Source: Actinomycetota bacterium (GTDB taxonomy: Bacteria > Actinomycetota > Acidimicrobiia > Acidimicrobiales > Ilumatobacteraceae). From it: DNA of 35,775 nt. Positions 1-9,667 of the stretch are shown here, piece after piece. The translations under genes and the position numbers were made by a program. The stretch is taken from NCBI GenBank assembly GCA_026393535.1, contig JAPKZY010000104.1, positions 1 through 35,775 on the forward strand, given 5' to 3'. Under the pieces are notes generated by a model that made no database searches, had not been told where the DNA came from, and was given only the letters and a program-made list of their open reading frames with translations. Every line of letters begins with the position of its first letter. Positions within the stretch are counted from its first letter, which is position 1.

Positions 1-2
1 GT

Positions 3-458
3 TTCGATCGTGATTCGCGTCCCCCTCGTGGTGACCGTGATGATCGTCCTCGCAGGTTTGATCGTGATGCTCCTCGCGGAGCGCCACGTGGTGATCGTGA
101 TGACAGACCACGTTCGTTTGATCGTGATTCTCGTCCTCCTCGCAGTTTCGATCGCGACTCTCGTCCTCCTCGCAGTTTCGATCGTGATTCACGTCCCCCT
201 CGTGGTGACCGTGATGACCGTCCTCGTTCGTTTGATCGTGATTCACGTCCCCCTCGTGGTGACCGTGATGATCGTCCTCGCAGGTTTGATCGTGATGCTC
301 CTCGTGGAGCGCCGCGTGGTGATCGTGATGACAGGCCACGTTCGTTTGATCGTGATTCTCCTCCTCCTCGCAGTTTTGATCGCGATTCGCGTCCCCCTCG
401 TGGTGACCGTGACGATCGTCCTCGCAGGTTTGATAGGGATTCACGCCCTCCACGCACT
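3..458 (+). repeat. In-frame tandem repeat encoding FDRDSRPPR-type units
   Basis: Ten units begin with codons for FDRD at 3, 57, 117, 147, 177, 231, 285, 345, 375 and 429. Unit lengths are 30, 54 or 60 bp, all multiples of three. A higher-order duplication is visible: 3-146 and 231-374 are near-identical, 228 bp apart. The pattern is a protein-coding minisatellite, not a CRISPR, because there are no unique spacers. Confidence 0.9.
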
Positions 459-1289
459 GCAGCACAAGAGCGTTCTGATGAAGTCAAAGGTCGCATTGGC
501 GAGCGCCGCACAAGTGGTGAAATGTCATTGCCACCAGAGCGTTCTCGCGAAGATTGGGTAGATGAAGGTTCTGTTCGTCCAGCGCGTAGAGCTCCAAGTT
601 TTGGTCCGCGATCAAAGGGAACAGGTCGTCCACAAAAAGGTGGACGCAAAGAAGTTCGTGCACTTGATTCAGTAGTAGAGCAATTTGAAAAAGCTCTCGG
701 ATCAAAAGCATCACCACGTGCGTTAAAGCGTTACGACGCAGCATTGCAAGCATTCGAAGCACATCGCTACGACGATGCACGCAAGATTCTTAACCCAATG
801 TCACGTGAATATTCAGAAGTCGCTGCCGTTCGCGAAATGCTCGGTTTGTGCTTGTATCGCGGTGGCCAATGGAAACGTGCACTCGTTGAGTTTGAAGCAT
901 CGTTGAAGCTGAATCCGGATTGGATTTTCAATCACGCAGTTATACAAGATTGTCATCGCGCATTGGGTGAACACCAAATGGTCGAAAAGTATTGGCAAGA
1001 ACTTCAAGAAGCGTCACCTCATCCTGAGTTGATGGCTGAGGGTCGCATTGTTATGGCCGGTTCAATGGCTGATCGTCGTCAGATTACTGAAGCGCTTGCG
1101 TTGATGGAAAAGGCAGCGGGCGATATGAATCGTCCATCTGAATACCACTTGCGTCAATGGTTCGTCATTGCTGATTTGTATGACAAAGAGGGCAACGTGA
1201 TTAAAGCTCGTCAGTTTTTCGAGCGAATTGCTGCAATTGACCCTGGATTTGTCGACGTGGCAGAAAGACTTTCCACTCTCGGCGCCTAA
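3..1289 (+). CDS. TPR protein with Arg/Asp-rich repeat N-terminus (5' end outside window)
   Basis: The frame is open from the first bases of the window to the stop at 1287-1289, so the N-terminus lies upstream. An ATG at 522 could start a 255-residue protein, but about 173 in-frame codons precede it without a stop. They encode a low-complexity segment of ten FDRD-type units (FDRDSRPPRGDRDDRPRR and variants). Two 144-bp copies inside it differ at six sites, five of them synonymous in this frame, which argues that the frame is translated. The C-terminal part is helical and TPR-like: paired Ala/Tyr/Leu helices such as ALKRYDAALQAFEAHRYDDA, then LGLCLYRGGQWKRALVEFEA and LYDKEGNVIKARQFFERI. A TPR gene near tlyA is also remembered from M. 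tuberculosis (Rv1691). The charged repeat is probably disordered and may bind RNA or protein; function is unknown. Confidence 0.8.
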   Translation, partial: FDRDSRPPRGDRDDRPRRFDRDAPRGAPRGDRDDRPRSFDRDSRPPRSFDRDSRPPRSFDRDSRPPRGDRDDRPRSFDRDSRPPRGDRDDRPRRFDRDAPRGAPRGDRDDRPRSFDRDSPPPRSFDRDSRPPRGDRDDRPRRFDRDSRPPRTAAQERSDEVKGRIGERRTSGEMSLPPERSREDWVDEGSVRPARRAPSFGPRSKGTGRPQKGGRKEVRALDSVVEQFEKALGSKASPRALKRYDAALQAFEAHRYDDARKILNPMSREYSEVAAVREMLGLCLYRGGQWKRALVEFEASLKLNPDWIFNHAVIQDCHRALGEHQMVEKYWQELQEASPHPELMAEGRIVMAGSMADRRQITEALALMEKAAGDMNRPSEYHLRQWFVIADLYDKEGNVIKARQFFERIAAIDPGFVDVAERLSTLGA

Positions 1290-1312
1290 TGCACACATTC
1301 CTAGTAACAACT

Positions 1313-1317
1313 AGGAG
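1313..1317 (+). promoter_or_regulatory. Shine-Dalgarno AGGAG for the SSB-like gene
   Basis: AGGAG lies six bases before ATG 1324. It adjoins a small inverted repeat CTAGT-AACA-ACTAG at 1301-1314. It is a canonical SD start in a window where many other genes look leaderless. Confidence 0.6.
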
Positions 1318-1323
1318 AAGTAC

Positions 1324-1698
1324 ATGGTTTCCACAACAACAAGCATTGACACCATTGGTGTCAATCTGGTCATCCTCATCGGCGAAGTGACATCGCCTCC
1401 CGTCCAACGCACCCTTCAAACAGGAGAAGTCGTATCGAGTTTCGATATGGCAACTCATGTGGAAGAGGGTCGAATTTCTGTGCCAATTGCATGTGCAGGC
1501 GAATGTGACACAACTCATGTGGGCGACAGTGTCTGCGTTGTGGGCATCGTTCGGCGTCGCTTTTTCAGGTCAGGCGCCGGAGTCACCAGCCGCACTGAAG
1601 TTCTCGCTGAACAGGTGATTTCGATGCGCCGCAAAGCGAATGTCCGAAAGGCTGTCTCGCGAATACTGGAGAATCTTTCAGCAGATCTTGAAATCTGA
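1324..1698 (+). CDS. Single-stranded DNA-binding protein-like OB-fold protein
   Basis: A 124-residue protein whose residues about 13-45 (NLVILIGEVTSPP, then TGEVVSSFDMAT) resemble the first strands of bacterial SSB (NKVILIGNLxxDPE, GxxVxxFxLAT). A later basic stretch, VGIVRRRFFRSG, is compatible with nucleic-acid binding. It is shorter than a replicative SSB (about 150-180 residues). It lacks the Gly/Pro-rich tail and acidic DDxxPF tip that recruit partners, and ends in SADLEI. It is therefore more likely an SSB paralogue than the essential Ssb. The start is supported by AGGAG at 1313-1317, six bases before the ATG. Role unproven; SSB-like fold fairly likely. Confidence 0.65.
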   Translation: MVSTTTSIDTIGVNLVILIGEVTSPPVQRTLQTGEVVSSFDMATHVEEGRISVPIACAGECDTTHVGDSVCVVGIVRRRFFRSGAGVTSRTEVLAEQVISMRRKANVRKAVSRILENLSADLEI

Positions 1699-1728
1699 CT
1701 AATATTGACATCGCCCCCGAATGTGTCT

Positions 1729-1750
1729 TGTGCACATGCGCTTTGTGCAC
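1729..1750 (+). promoter_or_regulatory. Direct repeat TTGTGCAC x2 upstream of the aldolase; possible operator
   Basis: TTGTGCAC occurs at 1729-1736 and again at 1743-1750, 14 bp apart, in the 79-bp gap before the aldolase start. The pair is flanked by CCCCGA (1715-1720) and TCGGGG (1751-1756), which could pair. A perfect TTGACA is at 1705-1710, but no good -10 lies at 16-18 bp from it. Operator role is inferred. Confidence 0.25.
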
Positions 1751-1777
1751 TCGGGGCTCGATGAAAGGTCTTGTCGA

Positions 1778-2665
1778 ATGAATCAAGAGCAGCTCGCGCA
1801 AATGCGCAACGGAAAAGGTTTTATCGCCGCACTCGATCAGAGCGGTGGAAGCACTCCAAAGGCATTGCTGTTGTACGGCGTTCAGGAATCAGCGTATTCA
1901 AATGATTCAGAAATGTTCGATGTCATTCATGCCATGCGCAGTCGCATGGTGGAAAGTCCAGAGTTCAACGGAGACCGCGTTCTGGGGGCAATCCTGTTCG
2001 AAGGAACCATGGATCGTGAGATTGGTGGAATGGGCAGTGCTGAGTTTCTTTGGAACAAAAAGCACGTCATTCCGTTCTTGAAGATTGACAAAGGATTGGC
2101 CGATGAAGCGCAGGGCGTACAGATCATGAAGCCGAACCCAGATCTTGACGCGTTGCTTGCTCGTGCCTTGAAGAAGGGTGTGTTCGGAACAAAGATGCGT
2201 TCAGTTATCAAGCTGGCAAATGCCGATGGCATTACAGCCGTAGTCGCTCAGCAGTTTGAAGTCGGTCGTCAGATTCTTCGTGCTGGTTTGATTCCGATTA
2301 TTGAGCCAGAAGTCGATATCAATAGCCCTCAGAAGGCAGAGGCCGAAGTGTTGCTGAAGGCTGCACTTCTTGCTGAACTCAACAAGCAACCGGCAGATCA
2401 GCCAGTGATGTTGAAGTTGACTCTTCCAGAGACCGATGGTTTCTACGATGAGCTTGTTGCTCATCCGAGCGTGCTACGTGTAGTTGCATTGTCCGGCGGG
2501 TATTCACGACAAGATGCAAACGCTCGTCTTGGTCGTAACAAGGGTGTAATAGCGAGTTTCTCGCGTGCACTGACCGAAGGGTTGTCTGCTCAACAGAGCG
2601 AGTCAGAATTTAATACCGCGATCGGCGCTTCGATTGCGTCGATTTACGCTGCGTCTATTAGCTAA
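1778..2665 (+). CDS. fda: Class I fructose-bisphosphate aldolase
   Basis: Catalyses reversible cleavage of fructose 1,6-bisphosphate to glyceraldehyde 3-phosphate and dihydroxyacetone phosphate in glycolysis and gluconeogenesis (EC 4.1.2.13). The 295-residue protein matches the staphylococcal Fda type almost end to end: [20 protein letters not shown] near the N-terminus, [12 protein letters not shown] at 70-81, [10 protein letters not shown] at 99-108, [13 protein letters not shown] at 170-182, MLKLTLP at 211-217 and [11 protein letters not shown] later. The Schiff-base Lys is expected to be Lys213 in MLKLTLP. ATG 1778 was chosen because family members start MNxEQLxxMxNGKGF and AAAGG (1764-1768) lies before it; an upstream in-frame ATG at 1721 would add 19 unrelated residues. 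It converges directly on the DUF1015 gene with no gap. Confidence 0.95.
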   Translation: MNQEQLAQMRNGKGFIAALDQSGGSTPKALLLYGVQESAYSNDSEMFDVIHAMRSRMVESPEFNGDRVLGAILFEGTMDREIGGMGSAEFLWNKKHVIPFLKIDKGLADEAQGVQIMKPNPDLDALLARALKKGVFGTKMRSVIKLANADGITAVVAQQFEVGRQILRAGLIPIIEPEVDINSPQKAEAEVLLKAALLAELNKQPADQPVMLKLTLPETDGFYDELVAHPSVLRVVALSGGYSRQDANARLGRNKGVIASFSRALTEGLSAQQSESEFNTAIGASIASIYAASIS

Positions 2666-3853
2666 CTAGTTAAGGTCACGCATCACCATGCCGGTGCGAA
2701 GTTTGGGTGTGAAGAACGTTGACTTCGGTGGCATAAGTTCGCCGGTGTCTGCCGTGCGGCGAATTTCAGCAAGGGAGACAGGCCGAATAAGAATCGCTGA
2801 TGCGGCAATCCCTGCGGCAAGTTTGTTGACGACTTCTGTGACTCCATGCTGGTAGGTAACGGAATGTTCCGCGTTGCGCAGTGCATGTTCAAGTCGGGCG
2901 CTATCCATTTCGCGAACACCGACAAAAGTGTCGGATCGTGGCGTGAGGAATGTGCCAGTGCCGTCTGGTGCAACCATGCAGAGGGATCCGCGAGTTTCCA
3001 TTTCGCTAATGGTGTGTGGGCCAACGCCTCCTGCATCAGACGTGTCGTAATGAGAAGCAAGTACTGACAGCAGTGAAGCATTGTCAATGTCGTACAGACG
3101 ATGAATTGCAGCGACGCTGAGTTGTTCTTGAACCAATTCAGCAACGTAGGTCATTGTTAACTCGGCTCCTGGTGGGTAGCCGGCTGTACGGCTCTGGTCT
3201 CTAAATGTGCGGCTGATGGCATATCGATGATGTCCGTCCGCAATGAGCACAGGATTTTCAGAGACGAGATGCGAGATGGTGGCAATGCGAACAGGATCAG
3301 AAACGCGTTCCAGAACGTGATGGACGCCTTGTTCATCGGTGCATTGCGCCACAACTTCGCCTGGTGCACTGAGAGCGGCGGTAAGACCAGAAGTGAGCGA
3401 GAGTCCCCACACCGGGCTGAGGTTTGCGTGAGTCGCAATGGTGAGGTCTAGACGATCAGTCTTGGCCTTGGGAGTGGTGCGTTCATGGGGAAGAACTCCA
3501 CCTGCGCCTTCATCTACTACTTCGAGTGCACCGATGACTCCGACCGTGGTGCGTGTTGTTCCTGCTTCGTCAGTAAATGTCATGCGATAAATTGAGAATG
3601 TCACAGAATCATCGGAAACGATGTGTCCGCTGTTGCGCCATTCGTTCAAACGGTCAGCTGACAATTGATAGCGCGACGGCCCGTCCGCATCAATGGGGTA
3701 GTCGAGAAGAACAATATTGTGCGGGTCTGTTGATGCATAGGCGGCTCGTTGGTCTTCGTCGAAGACGTCGTACGGAGCAGATGTCAACGCGGTGATATCG
3801 GTCGATCCGTGAGTCGAATATCGGAGAGCGGCGAAGGGTTCAAAGCGAGGCAT
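2666..3853 (-). CDS. DUF1015 family protein
   Basis: A 395-residue protein recognised as DUF1015 by its start MPRFEPFAALRYS, APYDVFDEDQR, HNIVLLDYP and the later VLIADGHHRYAISRTFRDQ. The family is widespread; its biochemical role is not firmly known to me, so none is assigned. The start was set at ATG 3853 because family members begin just before the PFxALRY motif; an in-frame TTG at 3889 would extend it by 12 residues into the divergent HAD gene. The stop (TAG within CTAG 2666-2669) abuts the aldolase stop. The divergent start region shared with the HAD-IIA gene is only about 30 bp. Confidence 0.85.
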   Translation of the reverse strand: MPRFEPFAALRYSTHGSTDITALTSAPYDVFDEDQRAAYASTDPHNIVLLDYPIDADGPSRYQLSADRLNEWRNSGHIVSDDSVTFSIYRMTFTDEAGTTRTTVGVIGALEVVDEGAGGVLPHERTTPKAKTDRLDLTIATHANLSPVWGLSLTSGLTAALSAPGEVVAQCTDEQGVHHVLERVSDPVRIATISHLVSENPVLIADGHHRYAISRTFRDQSRTAGYPPGAELTMTYVAELVQEQLSVAAIHRLYDIDNASLLSVLASHYDTSDAGGVGPHTISEMETRGSLCMVAPDGTGTFLTPRSDTFVGVREMDSARLEHALRNAEHSVTYQHGVTEVVNKLAAGIAASAILIRPVSLAEIRRTADTGELMPPKSTFFTPKLRTGMVMRDLN

Positions 3854-3881
3854 GGGATAAAGCGTGGCAGGATTAATGACT

Positions 3882-4673
3882 ATGCGCAAAACCGTGTCTC
3901 CAAAAGTTGTGTTGTGTGACCTTGATGGGGTCGTCTGGCTTGCTCATCAGCCGATTCCTGGATCCGTCAGAGCTATTGCCTCGTTGCGAGAAGCAGGCAT
4001 TCGGGTTGTCTTCGTGACAAATAACTCATTTTCAACGTATGACGAACAAGTAGCCGCACTTGCCTCGATTGGAATCCCTGCTGAGGGGGACATTGTGACA
4101 TCAGCGATGTCAGCAGCCACAGCAATGAAAAGTGGTTGGCGCGTGCTGGTATGCGGTGGTCGCGGCCTGATCGAAGAAGTGAGTCGAGTAACGAAGGATG
4201 TTGTGGTGGCGTATAACGAGCCGATGGCTGCTGGCAATTTTGATGCAGTGGTCGTCGGTTTTCACCGCGAGTTCAATTACCAGGTATTGACCGATGCATT
4301 GACAGCCGTGCATGGCGGAGCAGTTCTGATTGGTTCGAATGATGACCCGACGTATCCGACTCCGAATGGCCCGATACCGGGTGGCGGATCAATTCTTGCT
4401 GCAATTGAGAAGGCGTCGGGGGTCACGCCAACAGTGACGGGCAAACCGTATGGTCCGATGGCGCAACTGGTGCGAGAGTTATGCGGCAATGTGTCACCCG
4501 ATGAAATGGTGATGGTCGGCGATAGATCAGATACTGACGGAGGATTTGCTCGAACATTGTGTGCCCGTTTTGCATTGGTTTTGAGTGGGGTGACGGATAC
4601 TGCTGAAGGCGTTGATGCTGACATCATCGAGGCTGATTTATCTGCAGTAGCTCAAACCTTGCTCAAGGAGTGA
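3882..4673 (+). CDS. HAD-superfamily subfamily IIA phosphatase (NagD-like)
   Basis: A cytoplasmic phosphatase of about 264 residues. Motif I is CDLDGVVW (nucleophile Asp13, acid/base Asp15), motif II is VTNNS at about 45-49, and the C-terminal metal motif is VMVGDRSDTDGGFA. The C2-type cap (PNGPIPGGGSILAAIEKASG, TGKPYGPM) places it in the NagD / nitrophenylphosphatase / phosphoglycolate-phosphatase group; the physiological substrate cannot be read from sequence. It sits two genes before tlyA's usual position in actinobacteria (compare Rv1692). ATG 3882 has AGGA at 3869-3872 about nine bases upstream. ATG 3876 and GTG 3864 are alternatives, the latter close to the divergent DUF1015 start. Confidence 0.88.
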   Translation: MRKTVSPKVVLCDLDGVVWLAHQPIPGSVRAIASLREAGIRVVFVTNNSFSTYDEQVAALASIGIPAEGDIVTSAMSAATAMKSGWRVLVCGGRGLIEEVSRVTKDVVVAYNEPMAAGNFDAVVVGFHREFNYQVLTDALTAVHGGAVLIGSNDDPTYPTPNGPIPGGGSILAAIEKASGVTPTVTGKPYGPMAQLVRELCGNVSPDEMVMVGDRSDTDGGFARTLCARFALVLSGVTDTAEGVDADIIEADLSAVAQTLLKE

Positions 4674-4685
4674 AGGGGCGAGCAG

Positions 4686-4691
4686 TACGCT
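4686..4691 (+). promoter_or_regulatory. Leaderless -10 box TACGCT for tlyA
   Basis: TACGCT fits TANNNT and is followed by exactly six bases and then GTG 4698. This is the geometry of a leaderless promoter in which transcription starts at the first base of the start codon. Confidence 0.5.
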
Positions 4692-4697
4692 CAAAGG

Positions 4698-5468
4698 GTG
4701 CGTATGCGACTTGATGCCGCCCTTGTGAAAAGGGGACTAGCAGAGAGCCGCTCTCACGCTGCTCGGATGATTGACGAGCGCAATATCACTGTCGGTGGAG
4801 TAATCGCTGAAAAAACTTCTCGGATGGTTGCACCCGATGAACCAATAGAAGTGCTTGTCAAGCGTCGGTTCGTGAGCCGAGGTGGAGAAAAACTCGAACA
4901 CGCACTTGACAGTTTTAATATTTCTGTAGAGAACAGATCAGTGCTTGATGCTGGTGTATCCACGGGAGGCTTTACAGATTGTGTTCTTCAACGCGGCGCT
5001 CGTCGCGTGTTTGCAGTCGATGTTGGCCGTAATCAATTGCACGAACATATGAAGTCGGACGTTCGTGTTGACTGGCGCGATGGAGTGAACGTCAGAGATT
5101 TGGTTGCGAACGATTGCCCGTATCCCTGTTCCTTGGTCGTTGCAGATCTGTCGTTCATCTCTCTCACCAAAGTTTTGCCAGCGTTCTTTGGGTCAGTTTC
5201 TAGCGAGCCTGGGTTTGAAACGCCTGGGATGGTTCTCTTGGTGAAGCCCCAATTCGAGGCCGGACGCGTCGAGGTATCTCGCGGCAAGGGGGTCATCACA
5301 GACCCCGAAATCCATCGAGAGGCCTGCGACACCGTGCGCGATGCCGTGGTGGACTTGGGTGGGAACGTTGTGGGCATTATCGAATCGCCCATTAAAGGGG
5401 CAGAAGGAAACACAGAATTCTTGATGTATGTGAAATGCCCCACCCGTTCCGTAAGTTGTGAGTCATGA
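4698..5468 (+). CDS. tlyA: TlyA family rRNA 2'-O-methyltransferase
   Basis: An S-adenosylmethionine-dependent cytidine 2'-O-methyltransferase acting on 16S and/or 23S rRNA; in mycobacteria loss gives capreomycin resistance. Residues 1-60 form an S4 RNA-binding domain (RLDAALVKRGLAESRSHAAR, MIDERNITVGG). Residues 60-245 form an FtsJ-like Rossmann domain with RGGEKLEHAL, the SAM loop VLDAGVSTGGFTD (82-94) and LVKPQFEAGR. GTG 4698 was chosen because a TANNNT box precedes it by six bases; ATG 4704 is the alternative, with AAAGG before it. The stop overlaps the nadK start as ATGA, and tlyA-nadK-recN is the conserved actinobacterial order. Confidence 0.95.
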   Translation: MRMRLDAALVKRGLAESRSHAARMIDERNITVGGVIAEKTSRMVAPDEPIEVLVKRRFVSRGGEKLEHALDSFNISVENRSVLDAGVSTGGFTDCVLQRGARRVFAVDVGRNQLHEHMKSDVRVDWRDGVNVRDLVANDCPYPCSLVVADLSFISLTKVLPAFFGSVSSEPGFETPGMVLLVKPQFEAGRVEVSRGKGVITDPEIHREACDTVRDAVVDLGGNVVGIIESPIKGAEGNTEFLMYVKCPTRSVSCES

Positions 5469-6322
5469 GTCGCCTCGGTCTAGCCGTCCATCGTTTTCGT
5501 CCTGACGCGTTAGAAGTCGCTGGTCGGGTCATTAGTTGGGCCGGTTCCAACGGGTACGAAGTCGTCGTTGACGAGTCAGACATAGCATCGCTTCGTACAA
5601 CAAGTGTCACCAGTGGCGATGTTGGCGATGTCGACGTGGTGGTGTCAATCGGAGGCGATGGAACCATGCTTCGGTCTGTTCATGTACTGAACGGCCGAGT
5701 TGTTCCGCTAATCGGAGTCAATCTGGGGCAATTGGGGTACCTAGCTGTTGTTGAAGATGACGAAGTTATTGAAGCGCTCGATGTGTGGCATAACGGCACA
5801 GAAGGAACCGAATATCACTATGACGATCGCATGCTGTTGGAAGTGTCTATGTGGGCCAAAGGGGCTCGACTGACCAACCACCTAGCAATGAATGAGGTAG
5901 TTATTGAGAAATCAGAAGCAGGGCACACTGTCCGCCTCGGTGTCGATATTGATAAGGCGTCATTCACTACATATGCAGCCGACGGTTTGATTCTCGCAAC
6001 TCCCACTGGGTCTACTGCGTATTCAATGTCGGCTCGCGGGCCTATTTTGTCGCCGCGGTTACGTGCCATTTTGATGACACCTGTTTCACCCCACATGTTG
6101 TTTGATCGTTCAATGGTTCTTGACCCACAGGAATTAATACGAATCGAGATTTTGGGACATCGTTCGGTAAATGTTGCCACTGATGGTGAACTCGTGCACA
6201 CACTTCGACCAGGAGACGTTGTTGAAGTGCGCGCCGCACAGGAAGTTGCTCGATTCGTGAGATTTAAAGAACAGCGATTTCATCAAACGTTGAAATCTAA
6301 ATTTGGGTTGTCTGATCGATAA
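5465..6322 (+). CDS. nadK: NAD kinase
   Basis: Phosphorylates NAD to NADP (EC 2.7.1.23), using ATP or polyphosphate. The 285-residue length is normal. Signature motifs are VSIGGDGTML (GGDG at 63-66), VNLGQLGYLA (the usual GxLGFL with Tyr for Phe) and the C-terminal DGLILATPTGSTAYSMSARGP, which forms the NAD-binding site. The start overlaps the tlyA stop (ATGA at 5465-5468) and the stop overlaps the recN start (TAATG), so the three genes are probably translationally coupled. Confidence 0.96.
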   Translation: MSRLGLAVHRFRPDALEVAGRVISWAGSNGYEVVVDESDIASLRTTSVTSGDVGDVDVVVSIGGDGTMLRSVHVLNGRVVPLIGVNLGQLGYLAVVEDDEVIEALDVWHNGTEGTEYHYDDRMLLEVSMWAKGARLTNHLAMNEVVIEKSEAGHTVRLGVDIDKASFTTYAADGLILATPTGSTAYSMSARGPILSPRLRAILMTPVSPHMLFDRSMVLDPQELIRIEILGHRSVNVATDGELVHTLRPGDVVEVRAAQEVARFVRFKEQRFHQTLKSKFGLSDR

Positions 6323-7944
6323 TGCTTGTTGAACTCTCAATAGAGAATTTGGGCATTATCGAAAATGTTCGAGTTTCTTTCGACAAGGGCTTTACTGCTT
6401 TTACTGGTGAAACCGGCGCTGGTAAGACCATGTTGGTCGAGGCAATCAACTTGGTGGTCGGTCGTCGCGCTGATGTGTCCGTCATTCGCGATGGTGCTGA
6501 AGAAGCTCGTGTTGAGGCTCGGTTCATTACCAGTACTGATTCAGGTGAAGTTGAAACCATTCTGTGCCGAGTTTTGCATCGCGAAGGCCGTAGTCGTGCC
6601 TATATCAACGACCGAATGGCCACTGTTGCATCGCTGGCTGAAATTGGTGATGAATTGGTCGACATCCACGGGCAGCATGCTCATCAACGCTTGTTGTCTT
6701 TGGCAACGCAACGCAGTTCTCTTGACCAATTCGGAAATGTGAACACGGCTGAACTACGGCAAGCTCGAGAAGCAGTCACACATATCGATGCAAACCTCGC
6801 CGCTCTAGGCGGAGATGAGAAATCCCGAGTTCGTGAGATCGACCTATTGCAGTTCCAATGCGATGAAATTGAATCAAATCGAATCACGAACCCTGATGAA
6901 GATGTTCAGTTGTCCCATGAAGAAGACATGTTGACTGACGTTGTTCGCCATCAAGAATCACTGCAAAAGATCGTGGCACTGTTGTCAGACGATGGTGCAG
7001 TCGTAGATCTTCTCGGTGAAGCGGTCTCGGCCATAGCACCGGTCACGTCGTTGCCTGCCTTGTCTGAACGACTTCGTTCCCTGGCGGCAGAAGCTAAGGA
7101 TGTATCTGACACAGTGCGTGATGCAGCAGATGGATCTGAACACGACCCCGCTCGCCTCGAAGAGATTCGTCTGCGCAGGCAGTCTCTACGCGACCTGATG
7201 CGTAAATACGGCGACTCATTGTCTGATGTGATGGCATTTGGGGCAGAGGCCCGTGAGCGTCTCAATGAGTTACTCGGATACGCCGAGCGGGTGAATGAGT
7301 TGGAAAAGGCCAAGGCTGCGGCGTTGCGTCAACTTTCGATTTGCCAGAAGGAAGTCGGTAATGCTCGACGTGCTGTCGCTCCAAAGCTGGCAACCGCCGT
7401 ACAGAAAAGACTCCGACAACTTGCTTTGCCAAATGCAGCAGTCCAAGTTGCGGTGGGAGACATTGATTCTGACCCAGCCGGCGAGTCAGTGGTGTTCATG
7501 CTTGCTGCAAACCCGGGAAGTGCTCCACAGCCGATTGCAAAAGTCGCCAGCGGGGGAGAATTGGCCAGAGTCATGCTTGCATTACGTCTGGTTCTTACCG
7601 GCGACCCAGCAACCATGGTCTTTGACGAAGTTGATGCCGGAATCGGCGGGGAAGCTGCTGTTGCTGTTGCCACTGCCTTACGCGAACTCGGCAATGATCA
7701 TCAAGTCATCGCTGTCACTCACTTGGCGCAGGTGGCGGCTTCTGCTCATGGCCAGGTAGCTGTATCTAAGTCTGTCAAGGGTGGGAAAACTTTCGGTGCA
7801 GCAACTCGTGTGGCCGAAAGTGAGCGTGCATCGGAAATTGCCCGCATGCTGTCTGGCGGAGTAGCAGATGAATCTGCCAATGCCCATGCTCGAGACCTAT
7901 TAGAGAAGCTTGGCGGGCAAAAGAGACGATCCCAGCGCTCGTAA
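6322..7944 (+). CDS. recN: DNA repair protein RecN
   Basis: An SMC-like ATPase of double-strand-break repair that acts early at broken DNA ends. It has 540 residues, slightly shorter than most RecN. The N-terminal ATPase half carries Walker A GETGAGKT at 29-36 and the RecN signature DIHGQHAHQRLL. A coiled-coil arm rich in Glu, Arg and Leu spans about 150-360. The C-terminal half has the ABC signature ASGGELARVM (409-418) and Walker B MVFDEVDAGIGG (432-443), followed by VIAVTHLAQVAA. It begins inside the nadK stop and is followed by a 74-bp gap before pyrG. Confidence 0.96.
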   Translation: MLVELSIENLGIIENVRVSFDKGFTAFTGETGAGKTMLVEAINLVVGRRADVSVIRDGAEEARVEARFITSTDSGEVETILCRVLHREGRSRAYINDRMATVASLAEIGDELVDIHGQHAHQRLLSLATQRSSLDQFGNVNTAELRQAREAVTHIDANLAALGGDEKSRVREIDLLQFQCDEIESNRITNPDEDVQLSHEEDMLTDVVRHQESLQKIVALLSDDGAVVDLLGEAVSAIAPVTSLPALSERLRSLAAEAKDVSDTVRDAADGSEHDPARLEEIRLRRQSLRDLMRKYGDSLSDVMAFGAEARERLNELLGYAERVNELEKAKAAALRQLSICQKEVGNARRAVAPKLATAVQKRLRQLALPNAAVQVAVGDIDSDPAGESVVFMLAANPGSAPQPIAKVASGGELARVMLALRLVLTGDPATMVFDEVDAGIGGEAAVAVATALRELGNDHQVIAVTHLAQVAASAHGQVAVSKSVKGGKTFGAATRVAESERASEIARMLSGGVADESANAHARDLLEKLGGQKRRSQRS

Positions 7945-7979
7945 AAGCGGTTTCACTCTGGGGGGCTCAAACCGATTAG

Positions 7980-9659
<1,680 letters not shown>

Positions 9660-9667
9660 ATAAGAAC

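Noticed and set aside
3-458. Repeated block as a possible CRISPR array or DNA-level satellite
   Set aside because: Units are multiples of three, vary in length, contain no unique spacers and encode protein repeats.
10-561. A 183-codon open frame rich in Val, Ile and Leu that looks like a membrane protein
   Set aside because: It is a shadow of the Asp/Arg repeat in another frame. Differences between repeat copies are synonymous in the frame entering at base 3, not in this one.
522-1289. ATG 522 as the real start of the TPR gene
   Set aside because: The same frame is open upstream to the window edge with selected-looking codons, so 522 is probably internal.
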